44,434 bases of DNA. It comes from Phyllobacteriaceae bacterium (GTDB lineage: Bacteria; Pseudomonadota; Alphaproteobacteria; Rhizobiales; Rhizobiaceae). How positions within the stretch are numbered: position 1 is the stretch's first letter; every line of letters starts with the position of its first letter. A model generated the notes under the pieces. That model was not told the DNA's origin. It saw only the letters and a list, made by a program, of their open reading frames with translations, and searched no databases. A program made the position numbers and the translations under genes. This document shows positions 34,748 through 43,445 of the stretch, in pieces. The stretch is from positions 1 through 44,434 of the forward strand of contig JAMLIH010000019.1 in assembly GCA_023954255.1 (NCBI GenBank), given 5' to 3'.

Positions 34748-35152
34748 ATGAAGCCAAACACTAGTGGCAGCTGTCTGTGTGGCGCCGTCAAATTCGAGGT
34801 TTCCGGGCCGTTTGAACGTTTCTTCCTTTGCCATTGCTCCCGTTGCCGCAAAGATACGGGGTCGGCGCACGCGGCCAATCTGTTTTCAACCATGGCAAAG
34901 ATCACCTGGCTTTCAGGACAGGATAAGATCAGGACCTACAGGCTGCCCGGAACCCGGCACGAAAAGAGTTTCTGTGCCGAATGCGGCTCGGCGCTTCCAG
35001 GGGTTCATCAGGATGGCGGCCACATTGTCGTGCCCGCAGGCAGTCTTGATGGTCCCGTCGGTATCCGGCCTAGCGCTCACATCTGTCTTGCAAGCCGCGC
35101 GGAGTGGGATGCAGAACTGGAAGACGCTCCCAAAATAGACGGCCTTCCGTGA
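34748..35152 (+). CDS. GFA/CENP-V family zinc-binding protein
   Basis: A 134-residue protein of the GFA (glutathione-dependent formaldehyde-activating enzyme)/CENP-V family. The zinc ligands are in three groups: CLCGAVKFEV near the N-terminus, CHCSRCRK, and FCAECGSALP. Family members bind structural and catalytic zinc; some work on S-hydroxymethyl-glutathione, but most have no known substrate. ATG 34748; the stop is 7 bases from the convergent decarboxylase stop. Confidence 0.88.
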   Translation: MKPNTSGSCLCGAVKFEVSGPFERFFLCHCSRCRKDTGSAHAANLFSTMAKITWLSGQDKIRTYRLPGTRHEKSFCAECGSALPGVHQDGGHIVVPAGSLDGPVGIRPSAHICLASRAEWDAELEDAPKIDGLP

Positions 35153-35158
35153 AACGAT

Positions 35159-36235
35159 CTAGCCGTTGCGGCGGGCTACTTCCTCGCGGAAACGGTGAGC
35201 GATGACAACAGGATCGAGTCCGATAACGCCGACGGGCACGTTACCGGACTTGCACTTGCTGACAATGACGGTCATGCGATCTGCGGCAAGTGCCTGTTCA
35301 AGCACTTTTGCCGTTTCTTCCGCCGGACATTCGATGACGTTTTCGCAGCCGCAGGCTTCCGCCACCTTCGCCAGCGAAGTCTTTTGCCCGGCATAGGTCG
35401 GCTGGTCGCCGGTAGAGCCGTAGCTGCCATTGTCGATGATCAGCAGAATGAAATTGTCTGCCGGATTGTTGGCAATCGTCGGCAGGGTGCCGAGATTGGT
35501 CAGTACCGAGCCGTCACCGTCAATGGCGATCACCTTTGACTTCTGACTCAATGCCAGCCCGAGCCCGATGGAGGAGGCAAGCCCCATCGTGCCGAGCATG
35601 TAGAAGTTGGACGGCTGATCATCATGCATGAACAGTTCCTGCGACGGCAGGCCGATATTGCATACGACCAGATGATCGCGGATCACCGGGGCGATCGACT
35701 TGATGACTTCGGAGCGGATCATCGCGCAGCACTCCAGAAGCTTGCGTCCATCAGGATGGCGACGGGTTTCTTGGCCATGAAACAGTGGATTGAGAATGCC
35801 GCCCAGTTCGCCGGCATCCTGCGGCCTGTGGAAATGATAGGTAGGGATGGCAAGTTCGCTCAGCAGCGCCTTGGTGTGCAACGCCATTTCCACCTGGCAG
35901 GCGACCTTCTCGCCAACCTCGCCGCGATAGCTGATCAGCATGGGAAGCGGGATGTGGTAGTACTGGATCAGCGTGGCCAGCGCATTGATGGTCACGCCGA
36001 TGGCTGTGTTCTGCATGATGATCGCAGGCCGCTTTCCACCCAGCCAGGCACCGGCACACAGGCCCATGCCCTCATCCTCCTTGTTGGAAGGGATATGGCG
36101 GAAGCGCGCATCCTTGTCGACGAGACCGATGACGCCGGCCAGTTGCTTGCAGGGAACGGTGGTGATGAATTCGACCCGATTGCCGGCAAGGCTTTCAACG
36201 ATGCTTGCGCTGACATCAAAGCTGTTTTCCGTCAT
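35159..36235 (-). CDS. Fused ComDE-type sulfopyruvate (or phosphonopyruvate) decarboxylase
   Basis: A 358-residue TPP-dependent decarboxylase in which the ComD-like half (residues ~1-180) and ComE-like half are one chain. ComD features: FITTVPCKQLAG, then EDEGMGLCAGAWLGGKRPAI with the TPP-activating Glu, and QYYHIPLPMLISYRG. ComE features: VVCNIGLPSQELFM, NFYMLGTMGLASSIGLGLAL and the TPP-Mg motif GDGSVLTNLGTLPTIANN (~240). The family converts sulfopyruvate to sulfoacetaldehyde or phosphonopyruvate to phosphonoacetaldehyde; sequence alone does not decide which. It follows a gamma-aminobutyraldehyde-type dehydrogenase in the same direction with a 150-base gap holding two hairpins. Confidence 0.83.
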   Translation of the reverse strand: MTENSFDVSASIVESLAGNRVEFITTVPCKQLAGVIGLVDKDARFRHIPSNKEDEGMGLCAGAWLGGKRPAIIMQNTAIGVTINALATLIQYYHIPLPMLISYRGEVGEKVACQVEMALHTKALLSELAIPTYHFHRPQDAGELGGILNPLFHGQETRRHPDGRKLLECCAMIRSEVIKSIAPVIRDHLVVCNIGLPSQELFMHDDQPSNFYMLGTMGLASSIGLGLALSQKSKVIAIDGDGSVLTNLGTLPTIANNPADNFILLIIDNGSYGSTGDQPTYAGQKTSLAKVAEACGCENVIECPAEETAKVLEQALAADRMTVIVSKCKSGNVPVGVIGLDPVVIAHRFREEVARRNG

Positions 36236-36314
36236 GCTGCCTTGCCCATTTGCCTAACTCTTGCCCGTTGGCTGCGCCTGCAGCCACCGAAAGGTCATCC
36301 TTAACCGATTGCAA

Positions 36315-36352
36315 CGGCAGGGCAACTGCCGCGGCCGCCAGGCGTGGCGGCC
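36315..36352. repeat. Two adjacent hairpins in the gap between dehydrogenase and decarboxylase genes
   Basis: CGGCAG/CTGCCG (36315-36331) and GGCCGCCA/TGGCGGCC (36333-36352) are both perfect stems with loops of 5 and 4 bases. There is no T-run on the minus strand, so they are not clear intrinsic terminators; they may mark transcript ends or slow read-through from the transport operon to the decarboxylase gene. Confidence 0.5.
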
Positions 36353-36389
36353 ACTGGCTTTTGCCTTGAGGCTACGGGAGCATCGCTGC

Positions 36390-37814
36390 TCAGTGCGCGA
36401 TCATCACATGCCTGACGGCGGTATAGTCCTCCAGCGCATATTGCGACATGTCCTTGCCGTAGCCGGACTGCTTCAATCCGCCATGGGGCATTTCGTTGAC
36501 CAGCATGAAGTGGGTGTTGATCCAGGTGCAGCCGTATTGCAGGCGGGCAGCGCATGCCATGGCGCGGCCGATATCCCTGGTCCAGACCGATGAGGCAAGG
36601 CCGTAGTCGGAATCGTTTGCCCAATCGACAGCCTCGTCGATATCGCTGAAGCGGGTTATCGATACCACCGGACCGAACACTTCACGGCGCACGATCTCGT
36701 CGCTCTGCAGGGCGCCTGCTATGACCGTCGGCTGGAAGAAGAAGCCGTTGTCGCCATGCGCAGCGCCACCGGTGGTCACTTCAATGTGCTTGTGCTCCAT
36801 GGCACGTTGAACGAAACTCAGCACCCGGTCGCGCTGGCGGGCCGAGATCAGCGGGCCGATCTCGTTGACCGTGTCGTCCTTGTCCGCATATTTGATCGAG
36901 GCGACCGCCGAGGTCAGTTCGGCTACCAGCTTGTCGTGGATTTTGGCGCCCGCATAGATGCGGCATGCGGCGGTGCAGTCCTGTCCGGCATTATAATAGC
37001 CGAAGGTTCGCACCCCGTTGACCACGGCTTCGAGATCGGCGTCGTCGAACACGATGACCGGGGCCTTGCCGCCCAGTTCCAGATGCGTGCGCTTGACCGA
37101 ATTGGCCGCGGCCTGGAGGACCTTCTTGCCGGTGGCGATATCTCCCGTGATCGAGATCATGTCGACGCCGGGATGATTGATCAGCGCGTTGCCGACCGTG
37201 CCGCCACGGCCAAGCACGACGTTGACGACGCCCTCCGGCAGGATTTCGGAGATAATACGGGCAAGTTTCAGAGCGGTCAGCGGCGTCTGCTCCGAGGGCT
37301 TGAAGACAACCGTGTTGCCGCCGCCAATGGCCGGTGCAAGTTTCCATGCCATCATCATCAGCGGATAGTTCCATGGCGCTATCGAGGCGACCACGCCGAT
37401 CGGGTCGCGGCGCAGCATCGAGGTGTGCCCGGCCATGTATTCGCCGGCGAGGCTGCCCTGCATGCAGCGAACCGCACCGGCGAAAAAGCGGTAGCAATCC
37501 ACGATGGCGGGAATTTCGTCGTTTCTCACGGCGTTGATCGGCTTGCCGCAATTGAGCGCTTCCAGCCTGGAGAACTCGTCCGCTTCTGCCTCAATGCGAT
37601 CGGCAATCTGCATCAGGTAGCCAGACCGCTCACCCGGCGTTGTACGCGACCAGGTCTTGAATGCCTTGCGTGCAGCAGCAACCGCAGCCTCGATCTGTTC
37701 CGAGGATGCTTCGGGAAGCATCACGATGCTTTCGCCGGTCTTTGGATTGAGAACGTTCTCCTCGGCGTCCTTGCCGGTTTGGAACCCGGAACCAATCAGC
37801 ATTTGAGTGTCCAT
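36390..37814 (-). CDS. Gamma-aminobutyraldehyde dehydrogenase-like (PatD/YdcW type)
   Basis: A 474-residue aldehyde dehydrogenase of the gamma-aminobutyraldehyde/betaine-aldehyde branch. The cofactor motif [12 protein letters not shown], the general-base Glu in [11 protein letters not shown] and the catalytic Cys in [14 protein letters not shown] (~280) are seen. It sits as last gene of the ABC-transporter operon, exactly as ydcW/patD follows ydcSTUV in E. coli, which points to putrescine-derived aldehyde oxidation to GABA. ATG 37814 is chosen because GGGAG lies upstream; the frame is open to 37871. The nearby ComDE-type gene raises the other possibility that a sulfo- or phosphonoaldehyde is the substrate. 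Confidence 0.88.
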   Translation of the reverse strand: MDTQMLIGSGFQTGKDAEENVLNPKTGESIVMLPEASSEQIEAAVAAARKAFKTWSRTTPGERSGYLMQIADRIEAEADEFSRLEALNCGKPINAVRNDEIPAIVDCYRFFAGAVRCMQGSLAGEYMAGHTSMLRRDPIGVVASIAPWNYPLMMMAWKLAPAIGGGNTVVFKPSEQTPLTALKLARIISEILPEGVVNVVLGRGGTVGNALINHPGVDMISITGDIATGKKVLQAAANSVKRTHLELGGKAPVIVFDDADLEAVVNGVRTFGYYNAGQDCTAACRIYAGAKIHDKLVAELTSAVASIKYADKDDTVNEIGPLISARQRDRVLSFVQRAMEHKHIEVTTGGAAHGDNGFFFQPTVIAGALQSDEIVRREVFGPVVSITRFSDIDEAVDWANDSDYGLASSVWTRDIGRAMACAARLQYGCTWINTHFMLVNEMPHGGLKQSGYGKDMSQYALEDYTAVRHVMIAH

Positions 37815-37836
37815 CTGTGATACTCCCGTTAGAGAT

Positions 37837-38652
37837 TCATTTGCCGTGACCGCCGATCTGGTCGCCATCACGGGTCAGGTAATAGGCTGCAAGGATCGGC
37901 AGGAACGTAACGAGCACCACCACCATTGCAACGACGTTGGTGACCGGGCGCTGGCGTGGCCGCACCAGTTCCTCCAGCATCCAGATCGGCAACGTCGCCT
38001 GCTGGCCCGCGGTGAAGGTGGTCACGATCACTTCATCGAAGGAAAGCGCGAATGCCAGCATGCCGCCGGCAAGCAGCGCGGTCGCGAGATTGGGCAGCAC
38101 GATGTAGCGGAAGGTCTGGAAACCGTCGGCGCCGAGGTCCATCGAGGCTTCTATCAGCGATGCGGAAGTGCGCCTGAACCGGGCGACGGCGTTGTTGTAG
38201 ACAACGACGATGCAGAAGGTCGCATGGCCGAGAACGATCGTCCAGGTCGAGAAGGGGATGTCGGCAAGGTTGAAGGCCGACCGCAGGGCAATGCCGGTAA
38301 TGATGCCGGGCAGGGCGATGGGCAGGATCACCAGCAGCGAGATGGTCTCCCGGCCGAAGAATTTCCAGCGCGACACGGCTGCTGCGCACAGCGTGCCCAG
38401 TACCACGGCAATTGCGGTGGAAATGGCTGCAACCCTGACCGACAGGCCCAGGCTTTCCCAGACGTCGGGCCGCTGCCAGGTGATGCCGAGCCATTTCATC
38501 GTGTAGCCGGGCGGTGGCCACTGATAGCTCTTGTCCTCGGTGGTGAAGGCGTAGACGAATATCAGCAGGATCGGCAGATGCAGGAACAGCAGGCCTGCGG
38601 CAGCTGCGATCTTCAGGCCGAGGGGCGCACGGTGCTGGCGGTCAGAGCGCAT
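37837..38652 (-). CDS. Polyamine-type ABC importer permease (YdcV/PotC-like)
   Basis: A 271-residue permease with about six membrane helices ([17 protein letters not shown] near the N-terminus) and the EAA loop [20 protein letters not shown] that contacts the ATPase. Order and size fit the second permease of spermidine/putrescine importers. Start ATG 38652 overlaps the previous permease gene by 11 bases. Gap to the dehydrogenase gene is 22 bases. Confidence 0.92.
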   Translation of the reverse strand: MRSDRQHRAPLGLKIAAAAGLLFLHLPILLIFVYAFTTEDKSYQWPPPGYTMKWLGITWQRPDVWESLGLSVRVAAISTAIAVVLGTLCAAAVSRWKFFGRETISLLVILPIALPGIITGIALRSAFNLADIPFSTWTIVLGHATFCIVVVYNNAVARFRRTSASLIEASMDLGADGFQTFRYIVLPNLATALLAGGMLAFALSFDEVIVTTFTAGQQATLPIWMLEELVRPRQRPVTNVVAMVVVLVTFLPILAAYYLTRDGDQIGGHGK

Positions 38653-39589
38653 CGAAGGCTCCCATGCGTTTTGCAGTCCACAGATAGAACCCCATGATCA
38701 CCACGGGCACGACCGTGAATGCGGCGGCAAGCGGGATGTTGCCCGCCGTTCCCTGGTGGGCATAGACGGCCTGGCCGATGAACAGGCGGGACGAGCCGAT
38801 GATCTGCGGGATGATGTAGTCGCCGAGCGTGAGCGAGAAGGTGAAGATGGAGCCGGCGATGATGCCCGGCAGTGCAAGCGGCAGAATGACATTGCGCAGT
38901 GTCTGTCGGGGAGAGGCGCCAAGATCGTAGGAAGCCTCGATCAGGGTGCCAGGCACCCGCTCCAGTGCAGCCTGAACCGGCAGGATCATGAAGGGCAGCC
39001 AGACATAGAGGAATACCAGGAAGGTGCCGGTATAGCTGACGGAAAGCGAGTTTCCCCCGATCAGCGGCATCTGAAGATAGGCTTCAAGCAGCCAGGTCAG
39101 GTGCAGTTTGCCGATCAGCCAGTTGAAGATGCCTTCCTTGGCTAGGATCAGCTTCCAGGCATAGACCTTGACCAGATAGCTCGACCACAGCGGCAGCATG
39201 ATGCCGAGATAGAACAGCGCCTTCCACCGTCCGGTGGCGTAGCGCGCTGCATAATAGGCAATGGGAAAGGCGACGATCGCTGCGCCGACCGTCACCATGG
39301 CTGCCATCGATACCGTGCGGATGATGATATCCAGATTGGCCGGAACCAGCAGTTCGCGATAGGTTTTCAGCGTCGGCTCGTGGTTGATCAGGCCGGAAAA
39401 TTCGTCGATCGAAAAGAAGCTCTGGATCAGAAGTGCAAAAAGCGATCCGAGATAGATGACGCCGAGCCACAGCAGCGGCGGGGCGAGCAGCAGCGCCAGC
39501 ATGATGCGCGGGTTGCGCCAGAAGATATCGGAAAGCCTTCCGGCAATTCCCGCGCGCCCTGCGCCTATGACGGCTGTCCGGGCGGTCAT
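38642..39589 (-). CDS. Polyamine-type ABC importer permease (YdcU/PotB-like)
   Basis: A 315-residue permease, the partner of the YdcV-like subunit. After an unusual ~25-residue N-terminal extension it shows six hydrophobic segments ([34 protein letters not shown]) and the EAA loop [20 protein letters not shown]. Its start overlaps the ATPase stop by 4 bases (ATGA) and its end overlaps the next permease gene. Confidence 0.92.
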   Translation of the reverse strand: MTARTAVIGAGRAGIAGRLSDIFWRNPRIMLALLLAPPLLWLGVIYLGSLFALLIQSFFSIDEFSGLINHEPTLKTYRELLVPANLDIIIRTVSMAAMVTVGAAIVAFPIAYYAARYATGRWKALFYLGIMLPLWSSYLVKVYAWKLILAKEGIFNWLIGKLHLTWLLEAYLQMPLIGGNSLSVSYTGTFLVFLYVWLPFMILPVQAALERVPGTLIEASYDLGASPRQTLRNVILPLALPGIIAGSIFTFSLTLGDYIIPQIIGSSRLFIGQAVYAHQGTAGNIPLAAAFTVVPVVIMGFYLWTAKRMGAFDAL

Positions 39590-40563
39590 TTGCCGTCGTC
39601 CATGAGATGGAGATCCCCGTCGCTCCAGGCGATCTGGACATCCGAGCCGTCATCGGGGCGGCTGTCAGCGGAAGGCAGCAGCATGTGCAGGCGCTGGCCG
39701 CCGGCATCGAGGGCGACGCGCGTCTGACCGCCGAGAAAACTGTGCGAGACGACCCTTGCCGGCCTGCCGCCCGATTTCGTGAAGCGGATTGCTTCCGGCC
39801 TGAGGCTGGCCCAGCGCCCGGCGCCGGTGAAATCCGGCGGCAGGACATTCGATGCGCCGACGAAATCGGCAACGAAGCGCGAGCTCGGCTGGCGGTATAT
39901 CTCCTCCGGCGAGCCAACCTGCATGATGCGGCCCTGGTTGAACACCGCGATGCGGTCGGCCATCGACAGGGCCTCGCCCTGATCGTGGGTGACGAAGACA
40001 AAGGTGATGCCCAGCGCCTTCTGCAGCGACTTGATCTCCTCCTGCATCTGCTCGCGCAGCTTCAGATCGAGCGCGCCGAGCGGCTCATCCAGCAGAAGCA
40101 CCTTCGGCTTGTTGACGAGTGCGCGCGCCAGGGCAACGCGCTGGCGCTGGCCACCGGAGAGCTGGCTCGGCCGTCGATTGCCGAATCCCGGCAGTTCGAC
40201 AAGCGCGAGCGCTTCCTCGGCCATCCGGTACCTTTCCGCCTTCGCGATGCCGCGCACCATCAGCCCGTAGGCGACGTTGTCGACAATGGTGAGGTGGGGA
40301 AAAAGGGCGTAGTCCTGAAACACCGTATTGACGTTGCGGCGATAAGGCGGAACGCCTTCGACGGTTTCGCCGAAGATCTCGATGTGGCCGGCAGTCGGCT
40401 GTTCGAACCCGGCGATCAGCCGGAGACAGGTGGTCTTGCCCGATCCCGAAGGGCCAAGCATGGCGAAGAACTCGCCTTCCCCGATCTCCAGATCAACCCG
40501 GTCCACCGCCTTGACGCTGCCGAAATGGCGCGAAACTGCTGTGAAGGAAACGGCAATGGTCAT
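39586..40563 (-). CDS. Polyamine-type ABC importer ATPase (YdcT/PotA-like)
   Basis: A 325-residue ABC ATPase: Walker A GPSGSGKTT, Q-loop TVFQDYALFPHLT, signature [16 protein letters not shown], Walker B LLLDEPLGALD, H-loop THDQGEA, then a C-terminal TOBE domain (LRPEAIRFT). The sequence is of the PotA/YdcT type. It powers the two permeases downstream. 60 bases separate it from the binding-protein gene, with a GC-rich hairpin in between. Confidence 0.93.
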   Translation of the reverse strand: MTIAVSFTAVSRHFGSVKAVDRVDLEIGEGEFFAMLGPSGSGKTTCLRLIAGFEQPTAGHIEIFGETVEGVPPYRRNVNTVFQDYALFPHLTIVDNVAYGLMVRGIAKAERYRMAEEALALVELPGFGNRRPSQLSGGQRQRVALARALVNKPKVLLLDEPLGALDLKLREQMQEEIKSLQKALGITFVFVTHDQGEALSMADRIAVFNQGRIMQVGSPEEIYRQPSSRFVADFVGASNVLPPDFTGAGRWASLRPEAIRFTKSGGRPARVVSHSFLGGQTRVALDAGGQRLHMLLPSADSRPDDGSDVQIAWSDGDLHLMDDGK

Positions 40564-40579
40564 GATGAGCCTGTCGCCC

Positions 40580-40597
40580 GCCCGCCAATGGGCGGGC
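40580..40597 (-). repeat. Hairpin after the binding-protein gene
   Basis: GCCCGCC (40580-40586)/GGCGGGC (40591-40597) with a 4-base loop, between the binding-protein stop and the ATPase start. No T-run follows on the minus strand; it may stabilise the binding-protein mRNA rather than terminate. Confidence 0.55.
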
Positions 40598-40623
40598 AGG
40601 CCGTTTTATTCATGGATTTGCGA

Positions 40624-41784
40624 TCAGCGGCCGCCGATCACGCCGATATAGTCGGATACCCAGCGGTAATAGGGCACGCATTCGCCCTGGGATGCGCAGC
40701 TGGATACCGGCGTGGTCCAGAACTTGATCTTTTCGAAGTCCTTCAGGCCGTTGGTGTCGCAACCCTCGGCGTTCTGCATGCCGCGTCCGTCCGAACAGGC
40801 CGCCGGCACGCTCGGCACCGCGCCGAACCACACCGACAGATCGCTCTGCAGGTTGGAAGAGAGCGTGTGTTCCATCCACATGTAGGAGCAGTTGGGGTTG
40901 GCGGCATCGACATGCATCATGGTCGTGTCGGCCCAGCCCGTGGCGCCTTCCTGTGGTACGACGGAGGCAATCGGCTTGCCTTCCGAGCGCAGGAGGTTGA
41001 CCTGGAACGGCCACGACCCGGAGGCTACCACGCCCTCGTTCTTGAAGTCGTCCATCTGGATAAACGCGTCATGCCAGTAGCGGGAGACGAGCTTGCGCTG
41101 CTGGCGCAGCAGGTCGAGCGCTGCGGCATACTGGTCGGCGTTGAGCTCGTAGGGGTTCTTGATGCCCAGGTCCGGCTTGTTGTGCATCAGGTAGTTGGCC
41201 GCATCGGCGACATGGATCGGGCCGTCATAGGCCTGTACACGGCCCATGTTTGATTTCCCGTCCGGCAGCGTCATTTCCTCGAAAACGACATTCCAGCTGG
41301 TGGGCGGCTCCTTGAAAACCTCGGTGTTGTACATCAGCACGTTCGGGCCCCACATGTAGGGGACGCCGTAATGCACGCCGTCGACCGTGTGCCAGGGCGC
41401 GCTTTTCAGCCGGTCATCGACGGCGCCCCAGCTCGGTACCAGATCGACATTGACCGGCTGTACCCGCTTGCCGGCAATCAGCCGCAGCGAGGCATCGCCG
41501 GAGGCGGTTACGAGATCGAATCCGCCCTCGTTCATCAGGGCAACCATCTCATCCGATGTGTTGGCGGTCTTGACCTGGACCTTGCAGCCGGTGTTCTCCT
41601 CGAACTTGGTTACCCAGTCGAAGCCCTTGTCGGTCTCGCCGCGCTCGATATATCCCGGCCAGGCGACGATATTGACCTGTCCTTCGCCCGCCCCGACCGA
41701 TTGCAGCATTTCAGCAGCAAATGCCTGGCCGGAAACCGACAGCGCCAGTGCCATGGCCGTACCAGTCTTTAGAAACGACTTCAT
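40624..41784 (-). CDS. Polyamine-type periplasmic binding protein (YdcS/PotD-like)
   Basis: A 386-residue family 1-like (PotD/PotF group) solute-binding protein with signal peptide (FLKTGTAMALALSVSGQAFA). Characteristic segments: GQVNIVAWPGYIERGETDKG, FDLVTASGDASLRLIAGKRV and YGVPYMWGPNVLMYNT. It should bind putrescine or a related amine; Asp/Trp residues for amine binding are in similar places but I cannot prove the ligand. ATG 41784 has GGAGG 8 bases before; GTG 41787 is the alternative. First gene of the transport operon. Confidence 0.9.
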   Translation of the reverse strand: MKSFLKTGTAMALALSVSGQAFAAEMLQSVGAGEGQVNIVAWPGYIERGETDKGFDWVTKFEENTGCKVQVKTANTSDEMVALMNEGGFDLVTASGDASLRLIAGKRVQPVNVDLVPSWGAVDDRLKSAPWHTVDGVHYGVPYMWGPNVLMYNTEVFKEPPTSWNVVFEEMTLPDGKSNMGRVQAYDGPIHVADAANYLMHNKPDLGIKNPYELNADQYAAALDLLRQQRKLVSRYWHDAFIQMDDFKNEGVVASGSWPFQVNLLRSEGKPIASVVPQEGATGWADTTMMHVDAANPNCSYMWMEHTLSSNLQSDLSVWFGAVPSVPAACSDGRGMQNAEGCDTNGLKDFEKIKFWTTPVSSCASQGECVPYYRWVSDYIGVIGGR

Positions 41785-41868
41785 CACATCCTCCGTGCTC
41801 GCACGGCCGCTTCGCGCGGCCGATTGTCAGCATCATCCGCACGATTTTGAGGTTTCGCAAATTCAATT

Positions 41869-41904
41869 ATCAGATTACCGCTTTCGGTATTTCCGATATC
41901 TGAT
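41869..41904. promoter_or_regulatory. Operator-like palindromes upstream of the transport operon
   Basis: ATCAGAT (41869-41875) and ATCTGAT (41898-41904) are inverted repeats around TACCG-cttt-CGGTA (41876-41889). They lie between the LysR gene and the binding-protein gene, the place expected for a LysR-type activator site, about 85-120 bases before the first operon gene. Confidence 0.5.
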
Positions 41905-41912
41905 GTTGCAGC

Positions 41913-42815
41913 TCAGCGTGTCTGATGGCTGCTTTGGGCAATGCCGATGAAATCGCGTGCTGCCCGGTTCAATGCCAGGCCGCGCCGCCAGGCGATGCCG
42001 ACCTGTACCACGGGCAGGGAGCCCGACACATCGCGGGAGACGATGCGGTCGCCCTCCAGCGACCAGGGGCGGTAGACGAGGTCGGGAAGCAGGGCGATGC
42101 CGGAACCTGTTGCCACGAGGTTGCGAACCGCTTCGACCGAGCGGGTGCGAAAGGCGACATTGGGCTTGGCGCCGAATGCATCGAGCAGCCGCGCGGTGGC
42201 TTCCTCGATCTCGTCCATCATCAGCATGATCAGGGGCTCGTCGGCAATGTCCGTCAGTTCGATGCTGTCGCGGTTGGCAAGATCATGGCCGAGCGGCAGC
42301 CAAAGCCGGTAGGGCGACACTTCCAGGATTTCGGCCTGCAGCGCCATGCGGTCGCGCAGATGGGAAATCACCATCACGGCAACGTCGAGTTCGCCGCCAA
42401 TCAGCAGGTGCTCGAGATAATCGGCGCTGTCCTCGATCGCCGTTACTTCCACGGCGGGATTTGCGCGCTTGTAGCGGGCCAGAATATCCGACAGCACATA
42501 GCCGGCAACGAGGGATGTGACGCCAAGATGCAGGCTCCCGCTGGTTTCGCTGTCGGCGGTTTCGAAAGCGTGGCGGGCGTCCTGAACGTTGGCCAGAATG
42601 GCCTGGGCATGGCGCAGGAACTGGTGGCCCCTGTGCGTGATGTTGAGACCGCGCGGATGCCGGTCGAAAAGCGTGACGCCAAGATCGCCTTCCAGGTCCT
42701 TGATCGCCTCGGTAACGGCAGATTGCGAAATGGCCAGCGTTTGCGCGGCGCCGGATACGGTTCCCTCTTCGCAGACGGCGACGAAATAGCGGAGCTGTTT
42801 CAGCGTGAATGCCAA
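41913..42815 (-). CDS. LysR-family transcriptional regulator
   Basis: A 300-residue LysR-type regulator with the usual N-terminal winged HTH (LKQLRYFVAVCEEGTVSGAA, LAISQSAVTEAIKDLEGDLG, VTLFDRHPRGLNITHRG) and an effector-binding domain with two lobes. It is encoded directly before, and in the same direction as, the transport operon and probably controls it in response to the amine or a breakdown product; the effector is unknown. Start ATG 42815. Confidence 0.92.
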   Translation of the reverse strand: MAFTLKQLRYFVAVCEEGTVSGAAQTLAISQSAVTEAIKDLEGDLGVTLFDRHPRGLNITHRGHQFLRHAQAILANVQDARHAFETADSETSGSLHLGVTSLVAGYVLSDILARYKRANPAVEVTAIEDSADYLEHLLIGGELDVAVMVISHLRDRMALQAEILEVSPYRLWLPLGHDLANRDSIELTDIADEPLIMLMMDEIEEATARLLDAFGAKPNVAFRTRSVEAVRNLVATGSGIALLPDLVYRPWSLEGDRIVSRDVSGSLPVVQVGIAWRRGLALNRAARDFIGIAQSSHQTR

Positions 42816-43014
42816 TGCAAGATATCCGTTTGCCGTTCGAGGAAGAGATTTTTTCCAACGGCAATTTCGCCCCGGCGGAGCCTGTGGGCAAGCGCCAATT
42901 TCATCAACGCCGGAAAGCTGTCCGTACCTTCCCTGCGCGTTGTGGCGTTTTGGCGCCGCAAGCTGCGAGACTACGCTGCGCGTGCGGGAAGGTAGTCAGG
43001 GTAGCTGATTTGAC

Positions 43015-43088
43015 TGGCTGGGGATCCTGGATTCGAACCAGGACTGACGGAGTCAGAGTCCGCTGTTCTACCGTTAAACTAATCCCCA
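43015..43088 (-). tRNA. tRNA-Gln (anticodon CTG)
   Basis: Minus strand. Acceptor stem TGGGGAT (43082-43088)/ATCCCCA (43019-43025), T-arm CCTGG-TTCGAAT-CCAGG and anticodon stem GCGGA/TCCGT with loop CTCTGAC, whose middle three bases are CTG, the Gln(CAG) anticodon. The CCA end is encoded (43015-43017). Length 74 bases. All arms pair normally. Confidence 0.95.
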
Positions 43089-43283
43089 ACAGGAAGGGTT
43101 TCGCGACAGGTGTGCCGATGGCACATGGCAATCCGGCAAACCGGAGCCGCAAGCGAAAGCCTGGGGGAGCTATTACTGCCCAAAGGCGGTATTTGCAAGC
43201 CCATCCTGTAGCGTTTGGGCGGTGCTTTCGTGCAGTAGCTCCCTCCAGCGCCACGGCTTCCCGGCAAGGCCGGCCGGGCAAAA

Positions 43284-43331
43284 GACCGGCTGGGGGACTG
43301 GCTGGAGGACTGGCAGGCGAACTGGCAGGCG
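43284..43331. repeat. 12-bp tandem repeat, four units
   Basis: Consecutive units GACCGGCTGGGG, GACTGGCTGGAG, GACTGGCAGGCG and AACTGGCAGGCG at 43284-43331. Neighbouring units differ at 1 to 3 positions. It lies in non-coding DNA, so it is a minisatellite-like element. Confidence 0.75.
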
Positions 43332-43408
43332 GTGGCGGATCACAAATCCGCATTGGGTATTTGCGAATTGGGATTTGAATGATAGCCTTTGACCAACTGT
43401 AAACATGC

Positions 43409-43431
43409 GACCCGGCTGCTACCGCCGGGTC
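43409..43431 (+). other. Hairpin in the leader of the Ppx/GppA gene
   Basis: GACCCGGC (43409-43416) pairs perfectly with GCCGGGTC (43424-43431) across a 7-base loop, just before the AAAGG ribosome site and TTG 43446. No T-run follows, so it may be a translation-control element instead of a terminator. Confidence 0.45.
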
Positions 43432-43445
43432 TGAAAGGCACGAAG

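Larger units (their letters stand above)
43089..43445. other. Gap of ~355 bases without a supported protein gene
   Basis: Between the tRNA gene and the Ppx/GppA gene. It contains a four-copy 12-bp tandem repeat (43284-43331) and a hairpin at 43409-43431. Short minus-strand frames cross the tRNA and are not genes. The promoter of the downstream gene is probably here but no clear -35/-10 pair was found. Confidence 0.5.

Noticed and set aside
39607-41253. 548-codon plus-strand frame across the importer genes
   Set aside because: Antisense to ATPase and binding-protein genes with all conserved motifs; no motif of its own.
43015-43088. tRNA-Gln as an integration site
   Set aside because: No integrase gene or second copy of the tRNA 3' end was seen nearby.
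43284-43331. CRISPR-like direct repeats
   Set aside because: Units are 12 bp and contiguous without spacers; no cas gene in the window.
42904-43353. 149-codon minus-strand frame downstream of the Ppx/GppA gene
   Set aside because: It runs through the tRNA-Gln gene and the 12-bp repeat, so it cannot be a normal protein gene.
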